DNA of 29,937 bases from an uncultured Pseudomonas sp. (GCA_943914515.1 CALUCI010000043.1:1-29937); one strand, 5' to 3'; numbered from the stretch's first letter, positions 16,957-24,010 are shown. Notes: generated from the sequence alone by a model not told the origin. A program made the numbers and translations.

Positions 16957-17026
16957 GTAGGAGCGAGTTCACTCACGAATGCGTCGGTGAATTCACCCAT
17001 GCCTCGCGAGCAAGCCCGCTCCTACA
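16957..17026. repeat. REP pair in the convergent intergenic region
   Basis: GTAGGAGCGAGTTCACTCAC at the left is answered by the inverted GCGAGCAAGCCCGCTCCTAC at the right. It belongs to the same GTAGGAGCG family as the repeats at 823 and 1039. It fills the 123-bp gap between the plus-strand acyl-CoA dehydrogenase and the minus-strand NTF2 gene, where it may act as a bidirectional transcript end. Confidence 0.75.
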
Positions 17027-17059
17027 AGTGCCGCGCTGTTCGGCCCTTCGACTGCAACC

Positions 17060-17695
17060 TCAACGCACCCGGATCTTCGGGTCCCCAGCCCCGCGCCGCA
17101 TGCTCTGCAGGAATCCCTCCAGCGGTGCCGGCTCGGCGATCTGCGGCAGCTCGTCCTTGCCCGGCCGGTTGGCCCAGAACGCATCCCACGACGGGAACAG
17201 CTCGTGGAAGCTGCCCGCATAGGGCTCGCGCCCCGGCCAGCGCATTTTCAGGCCGCCGATCGGCGGCTTGTTGAGGTCGGTGGCGTACCAGTAGCACGGC
17301 AGCCGACGACGGAAACACCAGCGCCCGTCGATACGTTCGTAGTCATCCCAGTACAGCATCTGCATGATCACCCACTCCGGGCCGGTCTCATGCTCGTTCT
17401 TCGAATAGACCACGCCGGTGGCGTGGTCCGGATCGCTGAACTCGATGATGTGCTGGCCCAGGTGGTGCGAGGTGCCGTGGAACTGTTTGCGCATGGTTTC
17501 GTCGAGCCACGCCTTGAGGTGCGCGCGCCCGCTTTTGTCACGGCCCACCCGCACGTCAGCGGCGAAGCAGTTGGCCATGGCGTCCATGTCACGCATGTCC
17601 AGGGCCAGGGCGTACTTGCCGGCCAGTTGGCGGATCGCGTCCAGCGATTCGAGGCGGTCGATGCGCTCCAGCAGCGAGGCGTCGTCCATAGCCAT
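17060..17695 (-). CDS. NTF2/SnoaL-fold protein, possible hydroxysteroid dehydratase
   Basis: 211 residues of the SnoaL-like/NTF2 superfamily, somewhat longer than the usual 130-170. After the N-terminal helix it reads GKYALALD, with Tyr28 and Asp33. SHHLGQH (His77/78) and the aromatic WVIMQMLYWDDYERIDGRWCFRRR follow. Tyr, Asp and His occupy the order and spacing I recall for the catalytic residues Tyr30, Asp35 and His83 of the bile-acid 7-alpha-dehydratase BaiE. The similar Sphingobium enzyme Hsh2 is also NTF2-fold. I therefore infer a possible dehydratase for a hydroxylated steroid intermediate. NTF2-fold isomerase or an accessory role are alternatives. The start overlaps the preceding SDR stop (TGATG). 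It is the last gene of a three-gene operon. Confidence 0.72.
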   Translation of the reverse strand: MAMDDASLLERIDRLESLDAIRQLAGKYALALDMRDMDAMANCFAADVRVGRDKSGRAHLKAWLDETMRKQFHGTSHHLGQHIIEFSDPDHATGVVYSKNEHETGPEWVIMQMLYWDDYERIDGRWCFRRRLPCYWYATDLNKPPIGGLKMRWPGREPYAGSFHELFPSWDAFWANRPGKDELPQIAEPAPLEGFLQSMRRGAGDPKIRVR

Positions 17696-18468
17696 CAGTC
17701 CAGCACCGTGTACAGGTCGGAACTGCGCCCGCCGTCGACGCTCAGGCTCGCGCCGGTCACGTAGGAGGCTTCGTCACTGGCGAGGAACAGGATGGCGTTG
17801 GCCAGCTCCACCGGCAGGCCGACCCGTTTCATCGGGATGACCTTTTCGGTGTTGGCGCGGGTCTTGGCATCGCCGAGCATGCCGGCAGTGGCCGGGGTGT
17901 CGACCACGCCGGGGATCACCACGTTGCAGCGCACCTTGTGCGGCGCGCCTTCGCTGGCGGCGGCACGGCTGAAGTTGATCACCGCCGCCTTGGCCGCCGA
18001 GTAGCCGGCCATCCACGCAGTGCCGAACAACCCGCAGATCGAGGCGATGTTGACGATGGCGCCACCGCCACTGGCCTGCATCAGGCGCATCGCGGTACGC
18101 GTGCCCCAGAAGGTGCCGTCGACCGTGGTGCTGAAGTTGGCGTGCCAGTCGGCGGTGCTCATGCTGTCGATGCCGCCCCAGGTGTAGGCCATGGCGTTGT
18201 TGACCAGAATGTCCAGCCGGCCGTGACGCCGGGCGGTGGCTTCGAGGGCCGCCACGTAGGCGTGCTCGTCGCTGACATCGGCGACGGCGATTTCCGCCTG
18301 GCCGCCGAGCGCCTGGATGCGCTCCTGGACATCCTGCAGCGGCTCGGGACGCCGACCGCAGAGCACGACAACCGCGCCCTCTTCGGCGAAACGCAGGGCC
18401 GTGGCTTCACCGATGCCGGAGCCGGCACCGGTGACGAAAGCGATTTTTCCTTGCAGACGCTTGCTCAT
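17695..18468 (-). CDS. Short-chain dehydrogenase/reductase with altered active-site tetrad
   Basis: 257 residues from the ATG at 18468, which has GAGG seven bases upstream; the in-frame ATG at 18474 is too close to that site. Classical SDR features are TGAGSGIG at 13-20, Arg39-Arg40 after strand 2 (suggesting NADP), YSAAK with Tyr156 and Lys160, and Ser143. Two oddities stand out: the usual NNAG is NNAM (90-93), and the Asn of the catalytic tetrad appears to be Thr115 (TTVDGTF). In the operon with a second SDR and an NTF2 protein, a hydroxysteroid oxidoreductase is likely. It could correspond to the SteA/SteB pair that changes the 12-hydroxyl in Comamonas, but that link is inference. Confidence 0.82.
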   Translation of the reverse strand: MSKRLQGKIAFVTGAGSGIGEATALRFAEEGAVVVLCGRRPEPLQDVQERIQALGGQAEIAVADVSDEHAYVAALEATARRHGRLDILVNNAMAYTWGGIDSMSTADWHANFSTTVDGTFWGTRTAMRLMQASGGGAIVNIASICGLFGTAWMAGYSAAKAAVINFSRAAASEGAPHKVRCNVVIPGVVDTPATAGMLGDAKTRANTEKVIPMKRVGLPVELANAILFLASDEASYVTGASLSVDGGRSSDLYTVLD

Positions 18469-18477
18469 GAACATTCC

Positions 18478-19212
18478 TCAGATAAAGGCCATGCCGCCGT
18501 TGACCGCGACGTTCTGGCCGGTCATGAAACTGGCGTCGTCACTGGCCAGGAACACCGCCACGCGGGCGATTTCGTCGGTTTCGCACATGCGTCCCAGCGG
18601 CACGTTCTTCAGCAGCGCCTGCATGTGTTCGTCGGGGATGCCGGCCATCATCGGCGTGTTGGTCGGACCGGGGACCAGGGTGTTGACGCGGATGCCGTGG
18701 CTCGCCAGCTCGCGGGCGATGGAGCGGGTCAGGCCCATCACCGCAGCTTTCGACGCGCAGTAATGGCTGGGGCCTTCGCCGGTCAGCGCGGCCGTGCTGG
18801 AGAGGTTGATGATGGTGCCCTGACGCTGACCCTTGACCATCAGCCGCGCGCCTTCGCGGGCACACAGGAAGGTGCCGCCCAGGTTGACGTTGATCACCCG
18901 CGCCCAGCTCTCGTCAGGCGTATCGAGAAAGCTGTCGAGGGCACCGACGCCGGCATTGTTGACGACGATATCCAGGCCACCGAAATGCGCCTCGACCTGG
19001 CCCATGGCATCGGCTACCGACGCGCTGTCGGCAACGTTGCAGGACAGCGCCAGAACGCTGTCACCGAGGTCGGCCAGGCCGTTGGCCAGGGCCTGCCGGT
19101 CGAGGTCCACGGCTACCACCTTCGCCCCCTCGGCAACGAACCGGCGCACGATGGCCTGGCCCATGCCCTGTCCGGCACCGGTGACGAAAGCCACCTTGTT
19201 CTGCAGTTTCAT
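18478..19212 (-). CDS. Short-chain dehydrogenase/reductase (probable hydroxysteroid dehydrogenase)
   Basis: 244 residues. It shows TGAGQGMG at 11-18, Asp36 after strand 2 (NAD preference), NNAG at 85-88, Asn110, Ser138/139 and Tyr151/Lys155 in YCASK, so the full classical tetrad is present. The ATG at 19212 has GGAG seven bases upstream. The frame stays open far upstream across the promoter and hsaD antisense, but that extension is not coding. It is the first gene of the SDR-SDR-NTF2 operon. Its promoter region carries motif S2 and is shared with the divergent hsaD. With NAD preference here and probable NADP in the next gene, the pair could oxidise and then re-reduce one steroid hydroxyl to invert it. 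Confidence 0.84.
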   Translation of the reverse strand: MKLQNKVAFVTGAGQGMGQAIVRRFVAEGAKVVAVDLDRQALANGLADLGDSVLALSCNVADSASVADAMGQVEAHFGGLDIVVNNAGVGALDSFLDTPDESWARVINVNLGGTFLCAREGARLMVKGQRQGTIINLSSTAALTGEGPSHYCASKAAVMGLTRSIARELASHGIRVNTLVPGPTNTPMMAGIPDEHMQALLKNVPLGRMCETDEIARVAVFLASDDASFMTGQNVAVNGGMAFI

Positions 19213-19291
19213 GACGTTCTCCTTGGAATGTTCGACGCGGCCCGCAAACGGCGGGCGTCCCCGGCATGATTGGGCCGGCGCCGGGCATGAA

Positions 19292-19310
19292 CATCGTCCA
19301 ACAGGACTAG
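19292..19310 (-). promoter_or_regulatory. Steroid-cluster 19-bp motif S2, upstream of SDR-SDR-NTF2 operon
   Basis: The minus strand reads CTAGTCCTGTTGGACGATG and ends 79 bp before the SDR start. It is the best copy, with an extended GTCC-N4-GGAC dyad. Its centre is about 35 bp from S3, which faces the opposite way toward hsaD. Confidence 0.7.
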
Positions 19311-19326
19311 CCGCCCGCTGCGCCGG

Positions 19327-19345
19327 CTGGTCTGAACGGACGATG
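19327..19345 (+). promoter_or_regulatory. Steroid-cluster 19-bp motif S3, upstream of hsaD
   Basis: Reads CTGGTCTGAACGGACGATG, 122 bp before the hsaD ATG. Only one base of CTAGTC is changed and the right half is perfect. It is divergent from S2 in the same 255-bp intergenic region. No gene lies between 19213 and 19467. Confidence 0.68.
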
Positions 19346-19467
19346 TGGCCGCGCCGTGCAAGGCCGAGCATCGGCTTGCGCATACCAGGCCGGGCGCGGC
19401 TTACCCCTTCGCTCATCCACCGTGCCCGGCCGGGGTGCGCACCCATCCGCAGACCAGGAGAACCCGC

Positions 19468-20301
19468 ATGAACCAACCCGTAGACCTGCCCTTGCCCGTC
19501 GGCCATTACCAGACCCTGCCCAACGGCGTGCGCCTGCACTACCTGGATCAAGGCGAAGGCCCCGTGGTGCTGTGGCTGCATGGCAGCGGACCGGGCGCCA
19601 GCGGCTACAGCAACTTCAAGGGCAATGCCCCGGAGTTCGTCACTGCCGGCTATCGCAACATCCTCCTCGACCTGCCCGGCTTTGGCCGCTCGGACAAACC
19701 CGAAGACGTGCAGTACAACCTGGATTTCTTCGTCGACTGCGTGGCTGAATTCCTCCAGGCGATCGGCGTGACCCGCTGCACCCTGCTCGGCAACTCGCTG
19801 GGCGGCGCAATTGCGTTGGGCCTGGCGCTGCGCCATCCGCAACTGGCGGAAAAACTGATCCTGCTGGCACCGGGCGGCGTCGAAGAACGCGAAACCTACT
19901 TCCAGATGCCAGGCATCCTGCGCATGGTCGGCCTGTTCAATGCCGGCCCCATTGGCATCGAAGAAATGCGCAGCATGATGAGCCTGCAACTGTTCGACGC
20001 CTCGATCCTGCCGGAAGACCTGCTGCTCGAACGTGTCGCCGTGGCCGTGCTGCAACCGAAGAACCTGTTCAGCACGATGATGGTGCCGAACATGGAAAGC
20101 CGTCTGGGCGAAATCACCTGCCCGATCCTCGGTTTCTGGGGCAGCAACGACAACTTCAACCCGGTGCGCGGCGCCCAGCGCATCATCGACGGCGCGGCGA
20201 AAGCACGGTTTATCGTGCTCAACCAGTGCGGGCACTGGGTGCAGGTGGAGCATCGCGAACTGTTCAACCGCAGTTGCCTGGAGTTCCTGCGGTTCGGCTG
20301 A
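19468..20301 (+). CDS. hsaD: HsaD/TesD-like meta-cleavage product hydrolase
   Basis: 277-residue alpha/beta hydrolase. The oxyanion segment HGSGPGASGYSNF is at 38-50, the nucleophile Ser110 is in GNSLGG, Asp228 is in GSNDNFNP, and His256 is in CGHWVQVEH, giving a complete Ser-Asp-His triad. The HGSGPG and SNF pattern is that of C-C bond hydrolases for meta-cleavage products (BphD, HsaD). In the steroid pathway the enzyme splits 4,9-DSHA into HIP and 2-hydroxyhexadienoate. The ATG has AGGAG nine bases upstream; the frame is open upstream from 19345, but that part is promoter. It stands alone, divergent from the SDR operon, and is followed by a strong hairpin. Confidence 0.87.
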   Translation: MNQPVDLPLPVGHYQTLPNGVRLHYLDQGEGPVVLWLHGSGPGASGYSNFKGNAPEFVTAGYRNILLDLPGFGRSDKPEDVQYNLDFFVDCVAEFLQAIGVTRCTLLGNSLGGAIALGLALRHPQLAEKLILLAPGGVEERETYFQMPGILRMVGLFNAGPIGIEEMRSMMSLQLFDASILPEDLLLERVAVAVLQPKNLFSTMMVPNMESRLGEITCPILGFWGSNDNFNPVRGAQRIIDGAAKARFIVLNQCGHWVQVEHRELFNRSCLEFLRFG

Positions 20302-20307
20302 AAGAAC

Positions 20308-20326
20308 GGGGCCGCATGGCGGCCCC
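20308..20326 (+). terminator. Hairpin after hsaD, terminator-like
   Basis: GGGGCCGCATGGCGGCCCC is a perfect 8-bp stem with a three-base loop, starting six bases after the hsaD stop. No U tract follows, so it may stabilise the mRNA 3' end instead of, or together with, terminating. The stretch 20327-20681 holds no gene that I can support; it contains the lux-box-like site and a promoter. Confidence 0.6.
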
Positions 20327-20588
20327 GAATACCAGGCTTGGTATGTATTCGAGCGAAGGCCAGACACGCGAAACTTCGCACCGCTGGCGAGAATGACGTC
20401 AAACGCGAGGCCGAAGTGCTGAGCAAATTGCGAACGCCTGCCCATTGTGAAGACTGACATGAACACGCGTGACACCCGGGCGTTGAACAACAATCACCCA
20501 ACTGCCAGAAATATCAGGTCCGCACAGAGTCCCTTCGCAGTGGCAACAACTCACGTAGCCGTGCAGTAGTCAAAACCTCCGGATATTC

Positions 20589-20608
20589 AACTGACATTTC
20601 TATCAGTT
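20589..20608 (+). promoter_or_regulatory. Lux-box-like palindrome upstream of the halovibrin-like gene
   Basis: AACTGACATTTCTATCAGTT has the CT-N12-AG layout, inside a perfect CAACTGA/TCAGTTG inverted repeat. This is the layout of LuxR-type quorum-sensing boxes in Pseudomonas (las/rhl-like). It directly abuts a possible promoter at 20607-20635, as expected for a box centred near -42. Confidence 0.6.
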
Positions 20609-20635
20609 GTCGGATAACACGCGTCTTACTACATT
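20607..20635 (+). promoter_or_regulatory. Putative sigma-70 promoter of the halovibrin-like gene
   Basis: TTGTCG, 17 bases, then TACATT. The -35 overlaps the last two bases of the lux-box-like site. Transcription would start near 20642, about 40 bases before the ATG. The call is by eye only. Confidence 0.4.
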
Positions 20636-20681
20636 GCACATCAGTAAACGCTTGAGCGAGTCCCGTATTCAGAATTCTTGA

Positions 20682-21653
20682 ATGAGACCACACGCCATGC
20701 AGACGCACGACAGCGATGTTGTTCCAACACAGGTATTTATCAGCGGCAAAATCGGAAAAATCCCGCAGACGATCATCGGAGTCATCCTGGGTCTTTTGGC
20801 TTTTTGCAGTTCCCATGCAGAGGAGCAAACACTCACAGTGGCTGGCATTCTAATGCGCATTGATGCCAACTCCGACGCAGAAAGATATCTTAACCAGCGT
20901 TACGCCCGCGACTGGAGCGACTGCACCCCGCTCGCCTTCCTCAAAGGTTATAACAATGGTTTGTTCGGCAATATCAGTGACACGGACCAGGCCGTATCCG
21001 AACTTGCGCGAGAACCACTCTACAAGTGCACCGGCCTGATCATTCGCGGCACCCGCAGGGAGATGCCTGCCGGGCAAAATGCGTTCGATCCCTATCCCGC
21101 AGGGCGCACGGATGATACGTCGTTCAGTTATGTCCGAGTCGATATAAAAATGAAACGCCTGGCCTGGGCATACAGCAACGGCTTCATCATTGCCGCACCG
21201 GAAAATCTGAACGTCAATTGTTTCTATCCCCTGGATGCAAAATCGGATCAGCGTTTGGACAAGGGCTGTGGTACGTACAAGAACGCACCGGAGTTCGATG
21301 CCGCCTGTCCGGAGAATGCCCAGATGAGCGACAACATTCCGGACACCAGGCGCTGCAGATACGATTTACGCCGTGCTGACCCAGTAGAGCAATTCAGGCG
21401 AGGCGTGGTCGCTGCATCATGGGCCTCCCGCCACTCTGACAAACCGAACGACCTGAAAATTGAAACCTGGAAAGCGGGATATGATCCCCGACTGCCGATC
21501 ATCGCATTCATGTATGTAAATAATGACGGTAAAGCCTATGCCGAACGCGACCGTGCTGCTTATGAAAAAGTGTCCGGAAAAAGAGTACCGGTTGTACTGA
21601 TGACATTTCCTGAATCGGACAGCGCACCTATTACCTTCAAAGTCGTGGATTGA
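20682..21653 (+). CDS. Halovibrin (HvnA)-like exported protein
   Basis: 323 residues. A long polar N-terminus is followed by a hydrophobic core at 27-41 and a probable signal-peptidase site after SSHA (residue 46). The mature part has CTGLIIRGT, DDTSFSYVRVDIKMKRLAWAY, SNGFII, NVNCFYPLDAKSDQR and DKGCG. I recall this order of motifs in proteins annotated as halovibrin HvnA in Vibrio and Pseudomonas, a secreted family reported with ADP-ribosyltransferase or NAD-glycohydrolase activity. Several paired Cys suggest disulfides in the periplasm or outside the cell. The ATG at 20682 has no strong ribosome site; 20697 is an alternative. Local GC looks clearly lower than in the catabolic genes, which suggests acquisition. 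It follows a lux-box-like promoter. Confidence 0.6.
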   Translation: MRPHAMQTHDSDVVPTQVFISGKIGKIPQTIIGVILGLLAFCSSHAEEQTLTVAGILMRIDANSDAERYLNQRYARDWSDCTPLAFLKGYNNGLFGNISDTDQAVSELAREPLYKCTGLIIRGTRREMPAGQNAFDPYPAGRTDDTSFSYVRVDIKMKRLAWAYSNGFIIAAPENLNVNCFYPLDAKSDQRLDKGCGTYKNAPEFDAACPENAQMSDNIPDTRRCRYDLRRADPVEQFRRGVVAASWASRHSDKPNDLKIETWKAGYDPRLPIIAFMYVNNDGKAYAERDRAAYEKVSGKRVPVVLMTFPESDSAPITFKVVD

Positions 21654-21796
21654 TTGAAGGCCATTGGCTCGCACGGGTATCGACAACGCCTGGCCGGCGA
21701 ACGTGCCATCGACAATTTCAGCGCTCCCCGAAGGAAAACTTGCCAATTCACGCAGGAATAGTTCACCGTTCTCCGCTTCCAGGATGGAGAACACTC

Positions 21797-22693
21797 ATGA
21801 GCTTCTGGCGCAGTCTGTTCGGCAGGCACAAATCCAAACCGCAAAATCCTTCACCCGCCCCGTGCGCGCCAGAGCCCACGCCCGCGCCGGCAACAACTGC
21901 AGCCGCAGCGGCTCCGCCGCCTGCCGCAACGGTGATCGTGCCACCAGCCCCCCTGCCCCGGCCTGGTTATGCCTTCACCCTGGCCTTGATGAAACAACTA
22001 TTCCCCGGCGTACCGGCGCAGCGCCAGGGCGACCTGCAGGCGATCGCCGACGAGCTCAACGCCCATCTGGATTTCTACAAGCTGGACACGCCGCTGCGTC
22101 GGACGCATTTCTTCGCCCAGATCCGGCAGGAAACCGGCGAAAGCCTGGTGGTGGAAGAGAACTTCATCTACAACGCCGGCGCGCTGACGCAGTCGTTCAG
22201 CTACTTCAGATGTCACCCGGAAAAAGCCTGTGAGCACGGCTACCAGACCCGAGCGGGCCGCTTGAAAGCCAATGGCAAGCCGATGACCCGCAGTGATTTC
22301 GAGGCCATCGCCAACTTCGCCTACGGCGGCCGCACGACCCTGGGCAACGGTGACCACGCCAGCGGCGATGGCTGGAGATTCCGTGGCCGCGGCCTCAAGC
22401 AGTTGACTGGACGTTACAACTACAGCCGTTTCCAGGCCTGGCACGACCAGCACAACGCGCAATGGCCGCAAGACCGGCCAGACTTCCTCGCCGATCCCGA
22501 CCTGCTGCTGTCGATGAAGTACGCCACCCGCTCCGCCGTCAGCTTCTGGTTGAACAACCACCTGTACACCCTTGCCGATCAGGGCAGCGATGCACAGGTG
22601 GTCAACCAGATCACGGCAGTGGTGAACAAGGCGACCGCCAGCTACCAACAGCGGCGCGAGCATTTCGAGCGGTTCTGGAAGCTGATGAGGTGA
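21797..22693 (+). CDS. Glycoside hydrolase family 19 (chitinase/endolysin-like)
   Basis: 298 residues from the ATG at 21797, with GGAG nine bases upstream; the frame is open upstream to 21650 but lacks a start signal. Residues 15-56 are a Pro/Ala-rich linker. The GH19 lysozyme-like domain runs from about 58 to 298. HFFAQIRQETGES contains the likely catalytic Glu112. FAYGGR, WRFRGRGLKQLTGRYNYSRF and the C-terminal NQITAVVNKATASYQQRR are typical of this family. No signal peptide is visible. Members in Pseudomonas act as phage or pyocin endolysins, cell-wall effectors or secreted chitinases. No phage genes are nearby, so an effector-like or secreted murein/chitin hydrolase is the better guess. 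It may be co-transcribed with the halovibrin-like gene 143 bp upstream. Confidence 0.8.
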   Translation: MSFWRSLFGRHKSKPQNPSPAPCAPEPTPAPATTAAAAAPPPAATVIVPPAPLPRPGYAFTLALMKQLFPGVPAQRQGDLQAIADELNAHLDFYKLDTPLRRTHFFAQIRQETGESLVVEENFIYNAGALTQSFSYFRCHPEKACEHGYQTRAGRLKANGKPMTRSDFEAIANFAYGGRTTLGNGDHASGDGWRFRGRGLKQLTGRYNYSRFQAWHDQHNAQWPQDRPDFLADPDLLLSMKYATRSAVSFWLNNHLYTLADQGSDAQVVNQITAVVNKATASYQQRREHFERFWKLMR

Positions 22694-22721
22694 GTCCCAC
22701 AGGTGGCAACGCCGGCCGGCC

Positions 22722-23951
22722 TCACCCCGCCGCCGGCACCCGATTCAACGCCGCATCCCCCGGCTTGCCCAGCACGCACGATGTCCCGCCCGGGGTGTAC
22801 ATCATCGCCACGCAGCGGTTGCACGCCGTGCACAGGTTGCTGCGGCCTTCGCCATTGGCCAGTTTGTTGACGTAGCCAGGCTCGGCGATCAGCGCCCGGC
22901 CCATGGCCACCAGGTCGAAGCCTTCGCTCATGAGCTGTTCGATGCCGTTCAGGCTCTGGGCACCGCCCAGGTAGGCCAGGGGCATTTTCACCGCCGCGCG
23001 AACCTTGCGCGCGTGTTCCAGCAGGTACAGCTCGCGAAACTCCACCACCGGGTCGGTCATGCGCTGGATGGCCATGGCCAGGGCGATTACCGGGTTCTTT
23101 TGCTGTACGCGGTTTTCCTTGGGAAACGACGAACCGAACATGGTGGTGATGGACTCGGCGTTCATCCCGGCGCTGAGCACCAGCAGGTGTGCGCCTTCCG
23201 CTTCGAGCATTTGCGCGATGCGGGCACCGTCTTCAGCGCTGTTACCGGCGCGCACGCCTTCGGTGATGCTGTATTTGCAGATCACCGCCAGTTCCTGGCC
23301 AACGGCTTCGAGCACCGCCCGCAGCACCCGGCGCGGGAAGCGCAGGCGGTTTTCCAGGCTGCCGCCGTACTGGTCACGACGCTTGTTGTACAGCGGCGAA
23401 ATGAACTGGCTGAGCAGGTAGCCATGGCCCATGTGGATTTCCACCGCATCGAAACCGGCATCACGGGCCAGTCGCGCGCCCTGGGCAAAATCCGCGACCA
23501 CTTGCTGCATGTCGCTTTCGCTCATGGCCTGCTTGAGGAACATGCCGCTCATCATGCCGATCTTGTTGAAACCGCCACTGGCCGACAGCGGCCGCTTGGT
23601 CGAACGCTCGCGAATGAAGGTGAAGCAACCGCCATGGGTGATCTGTGCGCTCACCAGGCCGCCTCTGGCGTGCACGGCGTCGGTCAGGGCCTTGAAGTGC
23701 GGCAGGCTCGCCGGCTCGAGAATCAACTGGTTGGGCAGGGTCCGACCGTCGCGGCTGACCGCGCAGTAGGCGACGGTGGTCAGCGCCACACCGCCACCGG
23801 CAAGGTTGCCGTGCAGCAGCGCCAGTTGCTTCGACGGAACGCCGCCAGCACTCATGCCTTCGTTGGTGGCGGCTTTGATAAAGCGGTTTTTCAGGGTCAG
23901 CGGACCAATGGAGACGGGGCTGAACGGTGACGCAGCAGCGGTATTTTTCAT
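22722..23951 (-). CDS. Old Yellow Enzyme-type NADH:flavin oxidoreductase with Fe-S cysteine motif
   Basis: 409 residues from the ATG at 23951, which has GAGG upstream. The FMN barrel shows PLTLKNRFIKAATNEG, AQITHGGCF, VEIHMGHGYLLSQFISPLYNKR and DQYGGSLENRLRF, the hallmarks of the family. The C-terminus carries CTACNRC plus a fourth Cys (374, 377, 380 and 392), resembling the 4Fe-4S site of 2,4-dienoyl-CoA reductase. The protein stops soon after and lacks the FAD/NAD domain of that enzyme. It would reduce an activated C=C bond, plausibly a steroid enone or dienoyl intermediate. It lies downstream of the outer-membrane gene, 59 bp away, across a hairpin. Confidence 0.83.
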   Translation of the reverse strand: MKNTAAASPFSPVSIGPLTLKNRFIKAATNEGMSAGGVPSKQLALLHGNLAGGGVALTTVAYCAVSRDGRTLPNQLILEPASLPHFKALTDAVHARGGLVSAQITHGGCFTFIRERSTKRPLSASGGFNKIGMMSGMFLKQAMSESDMQQVVADFAQGARLARDAGFDAVEIHMGHGYLLSQFISPLYNKRRDQYGGSLENRLRFPRRVLRAVLEAVGQELAVICKYSITEGVRAGNSAEDGARIAQMLEAEGAHLLVLSAGMNAESITTMFGSSFPKENRVQQKNPVIALAMAIQRMTDPVVEFRELYLLEHARKVRAAVKMPLAYLGGAQSLNGIEQLMSEGFDLVAMGRALIAEPGYVNKLANGEGRSNLCTACNRCVAMMYTPGGTSCVLGKPGDAALNRVPAAG

Positions 23952-23979
23952 GATGGCCTCGACGCTCTGACGAAGGAGG

Positions 23980-24005
23980 CCGGCCACGCTGCAAGGCGTG
24001 GCCGG
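23980..24005 (-). terminator. Intercistronic hairpin between the DUF1302 and OYE genes
   Basis: CCGGCCACGC, a six-base loop, then GCGTGGCCGG form a perfect 10-bp stem. It begins six bases after the outer-membrane gene stop on the minus strand. No U tract follows. Partial termination or protection of the upstream mRNA are both possible. Confidence 0.5.
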
Positions 24006-24010
24006 ATGGT

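Noticed and set aside
18478..20493. Open frame of 671 codons that would fuse the SDR to about 430 upstream residues
   Set aside because: The upstream part is antisense to hsaD and crosses the divergent promoter. The SDR start at 19212 has a proper ribosome site and the normal SDR N-terminus.
20514..20828. Minus-strand frame of 104 codons across the promoter of the halovibrin-like gene
   Set aside because: It overlaps the lux-box-like site, promoter and signal-peptide region, and shows no family resemblance or ribosome site.
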